Shown: positions 9,739-17,185 of the stretch, one piece after another | How positions within the stretch are numbered: the stretch's first letter is position 1 | Layout of the letters: every line of letters begins with the position of its first letter | Assembly: GCA_002360535.1 (NCBI GenBank) | Contig: DEQR01000022.1 | Span: 1 to 33,200, forward strand | Direction of reading: 5' to 3' | Length of the DNA stretch: 33,200 nt | DNA from: Thiobacillus sp. UBA3361 | Lineage (GTDB): Bacteria > Pseudomonadota > Gammaproteobacteria > Burkholderiales > Thiobacillaceae | Made by a program: the position numbers and the translations under genes | Notes under the pieces: model-generated | Database searches by the model: none | Seen by the model: the letters and a program-made list of their open reading frames with translations, nothing else | Told to the model about the DNA's origin: nothing

Positions 9739-11619
9739 TCAGTCACCGCGGGGGCCGTTGTGGCAGTCGTAGCAGCCCACCTTCTGGCCGGCGGCGTAGC
9801 GCACGGTGCGGCCCTCGGCGCTGAAGCTGCGGGCGGTTTTCGCCGTGGACAGGATGCCGCCCCGGTAATCGGCGCCGTGGCAGTAGGCGCAAGCCTGGGT
9901 GCCCCGCTCGGCGTAGTCGCCATGCTTGTCCACCCATGCGCTGCCGATGGTGTGCATGCCATGGGGGCCCTTGTCGGCGGTCAGGGGCACGTTCTTGTGG
10001 CAGGTGGTGCACTCGCCGACGCTGCCTGCCCGCCCTTGCAGGTCCATGGACAGGACGTTGTCGCTGGCATGGCTGCTGGGGTAGATGGCGTGGGTCGCCC
10101 CGTGGCAGGCCTCGCATTGCAGGTTGCCGTGGCCCTTGCTGAAGCGGTACAGGCTGAAGCCTGAGGCCGGCGCGTTGGCGTTGGTGGCGTAGCGGGTGTC
10201 CAGCCAGGTCTTGAGGATGCCGGTGGCGCTCACCGCGGTGAGGTCGCGTTTGCCGTCATGGTGGCAGGCCTGGCAATTGGGCTGCTCCAGCCAGCCGACC
10301 CGGCCGGTGCGGCCCACGTTGCTCATGTTGCCGTGGCAGCTCTGGCACTGCATGGCGGCAGAGCCGTCGGCCAGGGTGGCGCTGCCCATCACCCCGCGCA
10401 GGCATTGGGTGTGGGAGCCGGGGTGGCATTGGTAGCAGGCATCCCGGTTTTTGCTGCTGTCCAGCAGCTGGCCGCTGGCGTCCTTCACCAGGCCGTGGTG
10501 TTTGTGGATGGCCTCGGTGAGGGGCTTGATGCCGCTGACGCCGGTGCCGGGCAGGGCGTTGGAGGCATGGCAGCCGGCGCACAGGATGGCTTTGCCTTTG
10601 TCCGCCGTGGCCGCCAGGCCGGTCAGGTCATAGCCCTTCTGTTTCAGGGCGAGCTTGTAATTCCATTGCGTCAGGTGCTTGTCGTCGTGCAGGCGCAGGA
10701 TGTTGCGCTTGTAGTCCCGCTCGGCGTGCGCGTCATTGGCCCAGCCCGCCTTGGGTTTCGCGGCGGCCTGGCCGGTGCCGGAGGCATGACAGGCGGCACA
10801 GCTCATCTCGTCGGACACCGGCAGCACCACCCGCGCCTGGGCGATGGGGTTGCCGGCCGCGTCCCGCGCCACCACCTTCACCATGGGGTAGGCGTTCCTG
10901 TTGCCCGCGTCGTCGATGGGGGTGATGGGGATGCCCTCGGCGATGAACTGGCCCGAAGCGGCGTCAGGCACCAGGGCCTGGGGGGTGAAGGAGGCGGTGC
11001 CATAGCCCGTCAGGCCGACGCCCTCGGGCAGGTCCGCACCGAAGAAGTCCTTCGCGTACTGCCAGAAATTGGTCTTGGTAGAGGAGATGCTGTTGACGGA
11101 CCCCGCCGCGTCGGCCATGGCCTCGAAGGTCAGGGTGACGTTCTGGCTCACCAGGCGGTTGTTGCCGCTATCGACCAGTTGGGCATGCAGGTTGTTGAAC
11201 GGCGGCAGGATGGAGAACACCGAGTAGTCCCCGTCCATGCAGTGCATACCCAGGTCGTTCCAGGCCAGCAGGGCGAAGGAGGCCCCGGCGGTGCCGCCGC
11301 CGCTCCCGCCAGTGGCGGAGGAGACGGTCACCGGGATGGCCACGCGGGACACCCGGTCGCGCACCGTCAGGGTGGCGGTGCCGATACGCTTGCCCACCGC
11401 CTTCAGGCGGCCGTTGGAGATCTCCGCCTCCACCACGTCCTTGCTGGAATTGCTCAGGCTCAGGCTGCCAGAGGCGCCCGACAGGGTGATGCTGGCCTTG
11501 GCCTCGGGGGTCAGGTTCAGGGCAGCGGGGCTGGCGGTCAGGGCCGCCAGAACGGATTGGGAAAAGGCCAGCAGCAAGGGCGCCAGCCATCGCGACAAGG
11601 CAACGACGGGTTTGATCAT
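9739..11619 (-). CDS. Exported nonahaem c-type cytochrome with N-terminal Ig-like domain
   Basis: The 626-residue protein starts with a signal peptide (about 1-25). A small beta-rich region resembling bacterial Ig-like domains (about 26-105) ends in a Gly/Ser linker. Nine CXXCH haem sites follow: CAACH, CAGCH, CYQCH, CQSCH, CQACH, CEACH, CTTCH, CAYCH and CYDCH. Extra His residues (for example HKHHG and HDDKH) could supply second axial ligands. It is probably a periplasmic or outer-surface electron-transfer protein. I cannot assign a substrate or a named family. GAGGAG lies about six bases before the ATG. A sigma70-like promoter with an internal operator lies at 11733-11761. Confidence 0.88.
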   Translation of the reverse strand: MIKPVVALSRWLAPLLLAFSQSVLAALTASPAALNLTPEAKASITLSGASGSLSLSNSSKDVVEAEISNGRLKAVGKRIGTATLTVRDRVSRVAIPVTVSSATGGSGGGTAGASFALLAWNDLGMHCMDGDYSVFSILPPFNNLHAQLVDSGNNRLVSQNVTLTFEAMADAAGSVNSISSTKTNFWQYAKDFFGADLPEGVGLTGYGTASFTPQALVPDAASGQFIAEGIPITPIDDAGNRNAYPMVKVVARDAAGNPIAQARVVLPVSDEMSCAACHASGTGQAAAKPKAGWANDAHAERDYKRNILRLHDDKHLTQWNYKLALKQKGYDLTGLAATADKGKAILCAGCHASNALPGTGVSGIKPLTEAIHKHHGLVKDASGQLLDSSKNRDACYQCHPGSHTQCLRGVMGSATLADGSAAMQCQSCHGNMSNVGRTGRVGWLEQPNCQACHHDGKRDLTAVSATGILKTWLDTRYATNANAPASGFSLYRFSKGHGNLQCEACHGATHAIYPSSHASDNVLSMDLQGRAGSVGECTTCHKNVPLTADKGPHGMHTIGSAWVDKHGDYAERGTQACAYCHGADYRGGILSTAKTARSFSAEGRTVRYAAGQKVGCYDCHNGPRGD

Positions 11620-11732
11620 GACAGCTCCTCATCAGTGAACAGGGTCAAGGGCACAACCGGGGAATCCGCTGCATGACTGCCTACGGGGTCGGGTAGGAAG
11701 GGCATGCCCATGTCTGACGCATGGTCGAAATT

Positions 11733-11761
11733 AGAATACGTGTGAAAATATTACACGTCAA
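11733..11761 (-). promoter_or_regulatory. Promoter with internal operator for the nonahaem cytochrome gene
   Basis: On the minus strand TTGACG (11761-11756) and TATTCT (11738-11733) are separated by 17 bases, a good sigma70 layout. The spacer is filled by an imperfect palindrome, GTGTGAAAATATTACAC on the plus strand (11740-11756). A related sequence occupies the same place in the divergent promoter at 11878-11906. A protein bound here would block or remodel polymerase. Confidence 0.55.
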
Positions 11762-11877
11762 CCATGCCATGGGATGGAGGCAAACGGTGTGTGGGCGGGA
11801 AATCTTGTGCAAACGCTCTAGTGAAGATAATTACAGGGCCGAAATGCAATGGGGCAGGGCCTGATTACGACTTCCAG

Positions 11878-11906
11878 TTGTGTGTAAATATGTCACGCAA
11901 TGATAG
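11878..11906 (+). promoter_or_regulatory. Promoter with matching operator for the DUF6502 operon
   Basis: TTGTGT (11878-11883) and TGATAG (11901-11906), 17 bases apart, form a modest sigma70-like promoter. The spacer region contains GTGTAAATATGTCACGC (11882-11898), matching the other operator read on its minus strand at 12 of 17 positions. Transcription would begin about at the start codon, so the message may be nearly leaderless. The GAGG present is only two bases from the ATG. Confidence 0.45.
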
Positions 11907-11915
11907 ACTGAGGTG

Positions 11916-12770
11916 ATGGATTCCCTGCCGCGCGCCTTCCTGTCCACGCCGCCCGCACTGCTCCTGGCCGTGCGGCGCCTGCTGCGGCCGCTGGCCAGGC
12001 TGCTCATGTCCCACGGAGTGAACTATCCCGCCTTCGCCGAGCTGGCCAAGGAGGTGTACGTCAGCGCCGCGGCGCACGACTTTCCCAAGGACGAGGCGGT
12101 CATCACCGACAGCCGGGTCAGCCTGCTCTCCGGCGTGCACCGGCGCGAGGTGAAACGGCTGCGCGGCGAGGCCGCCGGCCGCGGTCTGCCGCCGGCCGCG
12201 GTCTCCCTGGGCGGCCTGATCGTCGCCCGCTGGTGTGCCGAGGCGCGCTACCAGGACCCCCAGCGCCGGCCCAAGCCCCTGCCGCGCCTGGCCAGCCAGG
12301 GCGGCGACGCCTCCTTCGAGCGCCTGGTGGAGGGGGTCAACAAGGACATTCGCCCCCGCGCCGTGCTGGACGAATGGCTGCGCCTGGGGGTGGCCACCCT
12401 GGACGACGAGGACCGGGTGCGCCTGGTGGAGGCGGCCTTCGTGCCGGCCAACGGCCTGGAGGAAAAGGCCTTCTATTTTGGCAAGAACCTGCATGACCAC
12501 CTGGCCGCCGCCACCCACAACCTGCTGGACGGGCGGCCGCCCTTTCTGGAGCGCAGCGTGCACTACGACGCCCTGAGCCCCGCCTCGGTGGAAGCCCTGC
12601 GTACCCTGTCGCGCGAGCTGGCGGTCCAGACCATGCAGGAGATCAACCGCCGCGCCCTGGAATTGCAGCAGCAGGACGCGGACCGGCCCGAGGCCACCCA
12701 GCGCATGACTTTCGGGGTCTATTTCTACAGCCAGGACGAGCAGGAGCCGGAAGGACCGGCCACCCCATGA
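11916..12770 (+). CDS. DUF6502 family protein (helix-turn-helix-like N-terminus)
   Basis: The 284-residue cytosolic protein resembles the DUF6502 family: LLRPLARLLMSHGVNYPAF, an AELAKEVYV helix, then SRVSLLSGVHRREVKRL, which reads like a helix-turn-helix (about 60-80). The middle part is family-specific and the end has an acidic tail. No enzyme motif is seen. The family has no established function that I know of; a transcription regulator is inferred from the HTH-like stretch and from the operator-bearing promoter. ATG 11916 is used; GTG 11913 is in frame. The stop overlaps the next start as ATGA, so translation is coupled to the DUF5666 gene. Confidence 0.75.
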   Translation: MDSLPRAFLSTPPALLLAVRRLLRPLARLLMSHGVNYPAFAELAKEVYVSAAAHDFPKDEAVITDSRVSLLSGVHRREVKRLRGEAAGRGLPPAAVSLGGLIVARWCAEARYQDPQRRPKPLPRLASQGGDASFERLVEGVNKDIRPRAVLDEWLRLGVATLDDEDRVRLVEAAFVPANGLEEKAFYFGKNLHDHLAAATHNLLDGRPPFLERSVHYDALSPASVEALRTLSRELAVQTMQEINRRALELQQQDADRPEATQRMTFGVYFYSQDEQEPEGPATP

Positions 12771-14344
12771 ACCGGCCCGCCGTCTGGCTTTTCCTGCTGA
12801 TCGCGGGGCTGGCCATGGGGCCGGCTCGAGCGAACCCCTGCGCCCTGCCCGGCGACGGCATGGGCGGCACCGGCATGAGCGCGGACGGCGGTGGTATCGG
12901 CGGCACCGGACTGCGGCCGGCGGATCGGCGCGGCGACGGCAGCGGCATGGGTGGCACCGGCCGCGGCGGCGACGGCTCCGGCATGGGTGGCACCGGCGGA
13001 CAGGCCGACGGCACGGGCACGGGGGGCACCGGCGTGGTGGGGGTGGTGACCGGCTTCGCCAGCATCTGCGTCAACGGCCTGGAGGTGTTCTACGGTGCGG
13101 AGACGCCGGTGACCGTCGATGGTGAGTCGGCCTCGACCGAGGCCCTGGCGGTCGGCCAGGTCGTATCTGTCTGGGCCGTCGGCCGGGACGGCCGGCTGCA
13201 CGCCCGCCACGTGGCGGTGACATCCGCCCTGGTGGGGCCGGTGAGTTGGGTGGCGGCCGACGGCCGCGCCCTGGTGGCCATGGGGCAGTACGTGCGTTTG
13301 CCCCCAGCCGGCGAGAAGCCCGTGGTTCTCCCCAGGGTGGGCGACAGCGTGCGGGTCAGCGGTCTGCGCGACGCGGAAGGGGCGGTGCGCGCCACCCGCG
13401 TGGAAAAGGTGGCGGACCTGGTCCGCCCCGGCGTCAGCGGCACCGTCGATCTGGTGGCCGGCAAGCTGGCGCGGGTGGGCAACCTGCTGGTGCGTGGCCT
13501 GCCGGGCGCGCGGGCGGGCGACCAGGTGAGGGTTACCGGCACCCTGGACAACGGCATCCTGCAGGTCAGGCAGAGCGCGCCCGACCCACTGCTGGCACCG
13601 CTCAGGGGCGTGGAGCGCTTCTCCCTGCAAGGCGTGGCCGCCGGATCGGCGGCGCGCGGAGGCCTGTCCCTGGGCTATGCGGACATCGCCGTGCCTGCCG
13701 GTATGCCGGCCATCGCCCCCGGCAGCGTGGTTCGGGTGGAGGCGCGCGCCCGCCCGGACGGCGGCCTGGAACTGGCGCGCGTCATCGAGGTGCGGGACGG
13801 GGGCGACCGGCAGCGGGACAGCGGGGAACCGCGCGGCAGGCAGCCCTCCGGCTCCGGGGATGGCGGCCAGGTTCGGCAACCCGTCTCCCCCGCGGTGCAC
13901 GTACCGGCATCCGGGGCGGAGGACAGGCGCGCTGCCCGGCAGAGAGGAGACGCGGAAGGGCGCGGGGAGAGACGCGGTGAAGGGCGGGACGAGATCGAAC
14001 GCCCCGAGAGCGGCAGGGTGGAGCGGCCGGAGATCGACAAGCCGGTCGTGGAGAAAGTGGAGGTCGAGAAGATCGAAAAACCCGAGACGGAGAAGGTGGA
14101 AAAGCCCGAGGTCGAGAAGATCGAGAAGCCGGAAGTGGAGAAAGTCGAGATCGAGAAAGTCGAGATCGAGAAGGTGGAGGTTGAAAAGGTGGAAGTCGAA
14201 AAGCCCGAGAAACCCGAAAAGCCCGAGAAACCCGAAAAGGCCGAGAAACCCGAAAAGCCCGAGAAACCCGAAAAGGCCGAGAAACCCGAAAAGGCCGAGA
14301 AACCCGAGAAACCCGAAAAGGAAGAGCGGCATGAGAGGCACTGA
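12767..14344 (+). CDS. Exported DUF5666-domain protein with GMGGTG repeats and a Glu/Lys/Pro repeat tail
   Basis: The 525-residue protein has a signal peptide (about 1-22). A Gly-rich region follows with five GxGGTG units (GMGGTG, GIGGTG, GMGGTG, GMGGTG, GTGGTG) in about 30-90. About four beta-rich modules of DUF5666/OB-like type come next (about 92-345, each with a GQVV, GDSV or GSVV turn). A polar linker follows, and the last 105 residues are VEKVE, IEKPE and PEKPEK repeats. The tail is highly charged and may be extended or form polyproline-like helix. The role is unknown; a periplasmic or cell-surface structural or sensor protein is possible. Both neighbours overlap its frame, pointing to one operon. 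Confidence 0.82.
   Translation: MNRPAVWLFLLIAGLAMGPARANPCALPGDGMGGTGMSADGGGIGGTGLRPADRRGDGSGMGGTGRGGDGSGMGGTGGQADGTGTGGTGVVGVVTGFASICVNGLEVFYGAETPVTVDGESASTEALAVGQVVSVWAVGRDGRLHARHVAVTSALVGPVSWVAADGRALVAMGQYVRLPPAGEKPVVLPRVGDSVRVSGLRDAEGAVRATRVEKVADLVRPGVSGTVDLVAGKLARVGNLLVRGLPGARAGDQVRVTGTLDNGILQVRQSAPDPLLAPLRGVERFSLQGVAAGSAARGGLSLGYADIAVPAGMPAIAPGSVVRVEARARPDGGLELARVIEVRDGGDRQRDSGEPRGRQPSGSGDGGQVRQPVSPAVHVPASGAEDRRAARQRGDAEGRGERRGEGRDEIERPESGRVERPEIDKPVVEKVEVEKIEKPETEKVEKPEVEKIEKPEVEKVEIEKVEIEKVEVEKVEVEKPEKPEKPEKPEKAEKPEKPEKPEKAEKPEKAEKPEKPEKEERHERH
14035..14328 (+). repeat. Degenerate tandem repeats encoding the Glu/Lys/Pro tail
   Basis: Short units such as GAGAAAGTGGAGGTC (VEK-type) and GAGAAACCCGAAAAGCCC (PEK-type, 18 bases) recur throughout the 3' end of the DUF5666 gene. 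The PEK part (about 14200-14328) is the most regular. Such tracts can change length by slippage or recombination. Confidence 0.85.
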
Positions 14345-15116
14345 GAGGCGCAGCCGGCCCGCCACGCGACTGCTCCCCTGGCTGTTCGCGAGCCTGTCCT
14401 CGGCGGCCCTGGCCGAGCCGGGCCAGTTCAAATGGCTGGCGGGCCTGGACTTCAGCAGCGGCCGCTACGGCGCGGCCGAGGACACCGACGTCTGGGCGCT
14501 GCCGCTGACCATCAAATACAGCCGCGGGCCGGCGGTCTGGAAGCTGTCGATCCCCTATCTGCGCATGACCGCCCCGGCGGGCACCACCACCTCCGGCGGC
14601 GAGGTGACGCCCGGCACGGGCCAGCGCACTACCGCCAGCGGCTGGGGCGACGCCGTCGCCGGCCTCACCTGGAGCCTCTGGGAGCAGCCGCGCCAAGGGC
14701 TGTTGCTGGACCTGGGCGCCAAGGCCAAGCTGGGCACGGGCAGCATGGCCAAGGGCCTGTCCAACGGCGAGAACGATTACAGCCTGTTCGCCGACCTCTA
14801 CGTGCCGGTCGGCGCCTTCACCCCCTTCGCCACCCTGGGCCGGCGCTGGCCGGGTGCCCCCGCGGGCCTGAATCCCAAGCCGGTCTGGTATGGCAGCCTG
14901 GGACTGAACTGGAAGCTGGGGGCGGATGACAGCATCGGCGCCATGCTGGACTACCGTGCCGCCTCCTATGCCGGCAGCGAGCCGCGCCGCGAGCTGACCG
15001 CCTACTGGTCGCACCGGTTCGGCCCGGCCTGGAAGATCCAGCCCTATGCAGTGGCCGGCGGCAGCGACGCCAGCCCGGACTGGGGGCTGGGAGTGATGCT
15101 GATCCACACGCCCTGA
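14331..15116 (+). CDS. Outer-membrane beta-barrel-like protein
   Basis: The 261-residue product has a signal peptide (basic start, hydrophobic stretch, cleavage near AALAEPG at about 29). Its body alternates aromatic/hydrophobic and polar residues as in amphipathic strands (for example DTDVWALPLTIKYS, PVWYGSLGLNWKL) and ends in a strand GLGVMLIHTP. Similar proteins are often annotated as transporter or MetA-pathway-like outer-membrane proteins. The start at 14331 overlaps the DUF5666 gene by 14 bases, so translation is likely coupled. The three genes from 11916 probably form one unit. Confidence 0.72.
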   Translation: MRGTERRSRPATRLLPWLFASLSSAALAEPGQFKWLAGLDFSSGRYGAAEDTDVWALPLTIKYSRGPAVWKLSIPYLRMTAPAGTTTSGGEVTPGTGQRTTASGWGDAVAGLTWSLWEQPRQGLLLDLGAKAKLGTGSMAKGLSNGENDYSLFADLYVPVGAFTPFATLGRRWPGAPAGLNPKPVWYGSLGLNWKLGADDSIGAMLDYRAASYAGSEPRRELTAYWSHRFGPAWKIQPYAVAGGSDASPDWGLGVMLIHTP

Positions 15117-15131
15117 GCCTTGTAACGGCTC

Positions 15132-15155
15132 GCCGGCCAATCCCCTGCCGGCTTT
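15132..15155 (+). terminator. Short terminator-like hairpin after the outer-membrane gene
   Basis: GCCGGC (15132-15137) and GCCGGC (15147-15152) pair perfectly around a nine-base loop and are followed by TTT. It is weak as an intrinsic terminator. Its T-run is also the start of the PmrA-type box of the next operon. Confidence 0.45.
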
Positions 15156-15176
15156 AAGGTCGGATTAAGCTTGACC
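15153..15176 (+). promoter_or_regulatory. PmrA/QseB-type direct repeat box and -35 region
   Basis: TTTAAG (15153-15158) and ATTAAG (15164-15169) are direct repeats with a five-base gap, 11 bases apart start to start. This fits the PmrA-type box YTTAAG-N5-YTTAAG except for the first base of the second repeat. TTGACC (15171-15176) immediately follows as a -35 hexamer. The operon downstream encodes an OmpR-family regulator of this type, so autoregulation is likely. The -10 is unclear (TCTTTT around 15193). Confidence 0.6.
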
Positions 15177-15205
15177 GGCCAGCATGGCGCCATCTTTTCA
15201 AGCGA

Positions 15206-15664
15206 ATGCGCGCCATGACCCGTCGATTGTTGCTCCTGCTGCTGGTCCTGCCGGCCGGCCTCGGCCTGGCCGATCCTCCTCCCTCCGCCCACCCCGCACG
15301 GGACAACGCCGCCTGGCGCCGGGAATGCGGCGGCTGCCACGTGCTCTATCCGCCCGCGATGCTGCCCGCCGCCTCCTGGCGCAGGCTGATGGAAGGGCTG
15401 GAGCGGCACTTCGGCAGCGACGCCGGCCTGGCCGAACCCGAGCGGCGGGAAATCGCCCGCTGGCTGGCGGCCAACGCCGGCCCCGGCGGAGGCGGAGCCC
15501 CGCTGCGCATCACCGAGACCGCCGCCTTCCGGCACGAGCACGACGAGATCGCCGCGGCAGTCTGGAAGCGGCCGGCCGTGGGCAGCCGGGCCAATTGCCA
15601 GGCCTGCCACCGGCATGCCGAACGGGGTCGATTCGACGAAACGGCGCTGCGCATCCCGCGCTGA
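15206..15664 (+). CDS. Diheme cytochrome c (DHC family)
   Basis: This exported cytochrome of 152 residues has a signal peptide (about 1-22). The first haem site is CGGCH (Cys41-His45) in ECGGCHVLYPPAMLP, with SWRRLMEGLERHFG following, a strong DHC family signature. The second is CQACH (Cys131-His135). It starts at 15206, or at Met4 (15215), with no obvious ribosome binding site; given the promoter position the message may be nearly leaderless. It should exchange electrons with the cytochrome b encoded 15 bases downstream. Confidence 0.9.
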   Translation: MRAMTRRLLLLLLVLPAGLGLADPPPSAHPARDNAAWRRECGGCHVLYPPAMLPAASWRRLMEGLERHFGSDAGLAEPERREIARWLAANAGPGGGGAPLRITETAAFRHEHDEIAAAVWKRPAVGSRANCQACHRHAERGRFDETALRIPR

Positions 15665-15679
15665 CCGGAGGGCGGAGAC

Positions 15680-16477
15680 ATGCAAACGATCCTGATCTGG
15701 GACCTGCCCACGCGCGTGTTCCACTGGCTGTTCGCCCTCGGCTTCGCCGTCGCCTGGCTGACCGCCGAGTGGGACGCGGCCTTTTCCATCCATATGCTCA
15801 GCGGCGTGCTCATGCTGGGGCTGGTCCTGTTCCGCCTCGCCTGGGGGCTGCTGGGCGGCCGTTACTCGCGTTTTGCCAGCTTCGCCCACGGGCCCCGCGC
15901 CGGCCTGGCCTACTTGCGCGCCCTGCTGGACGGCACGGCCGGGCGCTACCTGGGCCACAACCCGGCCGGCAGCCAGGCCATCTGGCTGCTCCTCGGCCTG
16001 GCGCCGGTGGTGACGCTGGCCGGCCTGGGCGCCTGGGCCGGCTCCGCCTGGCCTGTGGGCGAGGTGCTGGGCGAGGGCCACGAACTGCTGGCCAACCTGA
16101 TGCTGTTGGTGGTCCTTCTGCATCTCGCGGGGGTGGCGGCGGAAAGCCTGTTGCACCGGGAGAACCTGGTGGCCGGCATGCTGCACGGCCGAAAGGCGGC
16201 GCCGGAGGGCACGCCCGCCAGCAGCCGTCACGGCGGGATAGGCACGCTACTGCTGGTGGCCGTCCTCGTCTCCACCGCGGGCTGGCTGCGCTATGCCGAG
16301 GTTGCCGCCCCGGTCGGGCATGGACACGGGGCGGAGGACCGCGAAGCCGGAGAACACCAAGCTGTGGCGCCGGCCCGCCCGTCGCCCGCCCGCGCCGGCA
16401 TCCGTCCCGATCCCGCGGGACGGCCGGCGGGGGAGGAGTCGGGCATGGGCGGCACCGGGGCGATAATCCGCACCTGA
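15680..16477 (+). CDS. Cytochrome b561-type membrane protein
   Basis: The 265-residue integral membrane di-haem protein moves electrons between the quinone pool or another donor and the periplasmic diheme cytochrome. Candidate haem ligands are His15 (RVFHWLF), His38 (SIHMLSG), a His in GEGHELLANL and a His in VVLLHLAG. There are four or five hydrophobic helices, the last at about GIGTLLLVAVLVSTAGW. The C-terminal extension (about 210-265) is Ala/Pro/Gly-rich, probably disordered, and ends with SGMGGTGAIIRT. The GMGGTG unit is the same as in the DUF5666 protein nearby. GGAGGG precedes the ATG. Confidence 0.9.
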   Translation: MQTILIWDLPTRVFHWLFALGFAVAWLTAEWDAAFSIHMLSGVLMLGLVLFRLAWGLLGGRYSRFASFAHGPRAGLAYLRALLDGTAGRYLGHNPAGSQAIWLLLGLAPVVTLAGLGAWAGSAWPVGEVLGEGHELLANLMLLVVLLHLAGVAAESLLHRENLVAGMLHGRKAAPEGTPASSRHGGIGTLLLVAVLVSTAGWLRYAEVAAPVGHGHGAEDREAGEHQAVAPARPSPARAGIRPDPAGRPAGEESGMGGTGAIIRT

Positions 16478-16500
16478 GAACCCCGCGCGGGAGGATTTGC

Positions 16501-17163
16501 ATGCGCATATTGCTGGTGGAAGACGATGCCCTGCTGGGCGACGGCCTGGCCGCCGGCCTGCGCCTGGACGGTTACGGCATCGACTGGGTGCGCGACGGGG
16601 AGGCGGCCCGCCATGCCCTGCTCAGCGAGGATTACGCCGCCTGCGTGTTGGACCTGGGCCTGCCGCGCCGCGACGGCCTGGAGGTACTCCGGGAGTTGCG
16701 CGGCCACGGCCGGCGCACGCCGGTGCTCATCCTTACCGCCCGCGACACGGTGGCCGACCGGGTGGCCGGCCTGGACGCCGGTGCCGACGACTACCTGCTC
16801 AAACCCTTCGACCTGGCCGAATTGCAGGCCCGCCTGCGCGCCCTGATCCGCCGTGCCGGCGGCGAGGCGGCGCCGCTGCTGCGCCACGGCGACCTGATCC
16901 TGGACCCGGCGGCGCGCAGCGTCAGCCTGGGCGGCCGGTCGGTGTCCATGTCGGCGCGCGAGTACGCCCTGCTGCTCGACCTGCTCGGCCACAAGGGCCG
17001 CATCCGCTCCCGCCAGGAGTTGGAGGCCAGCCTCTATGCCTGGGGCGAGGAGGCGGAGAGCAACACCGTCGAGGTCTATATCCACCACCTGCGCCGCAAG
17101 CTGGGGCCGGAACGCATCCGCACGGTGCGCGGCCTGGGCTACGTGCTGGGCGACCCGCCATGA
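16501..17163 (+). CDS. OmpR-family response regulator (QseB/PmrA-like)
   Basis: The 220-residue protein has an N-terminal receiver (acidic pocket VEDD at 7-10, phospho-acceptor Asp51 in LDLGLP, conserved Lys in LLKPFD) and a C-terminal winged helix (ends with VEVYIHHLRRKLG and RTVRGLGYVL). It starts with ATG 16501 after GGGAGGA. The QseB/PmrA subgroup is inferred from its close match to that pattern and from the PmrA-type box upstream of the operon. The partner kinase follows 22 bases later. Confidence 0.93.
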   Translation: MRILLVEDDALLGDGLAAGLRLDGYGIDWVRDGEAARHALLSEDYAACVLDLGLPRRDGLEVLRELRGHGRRTPVLILTARDTVADRVAGLDAGADDYLLKPFDLAELQARLRALIRRAGGEAAPLLRHGDLILDPAARSVSLGGRSVSMSAREYALLLDLLGHKGRIRSRQELEASLYAWGEEAESNTVEVYIHHLRRKLGPERIRTVRGLGYVLGDPP

Positions 17164-17185
17164 ACAGAATGCGGAGGCCCGCCCC

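Noticed and set aside
10258..11676. 472-residue plus-strand frame opposite the nonahaem cytochrome
   Set aside because: It is a shadow of the cytochrome gene, Gly/Val/Ala-rich, with no start signal; the nine CXXCH motifs are on the minus strand.
14035..14330. CRISPR-like repeat array
   Set aside because: The units are in-frame codons for Glu/Lys/Pro repeats, of variable length and without unique spacers; no cas genes are nearby.
15184..16500. Upstream extension of the response regulator frame by about 440 residues
   Set aside because: The added part is Arg/Ala-rich and runs antiparallel to the logic of the diheme and cytochrome b genes. The receiver begins exactly at ATG 16501 after a good ribosome binding site.
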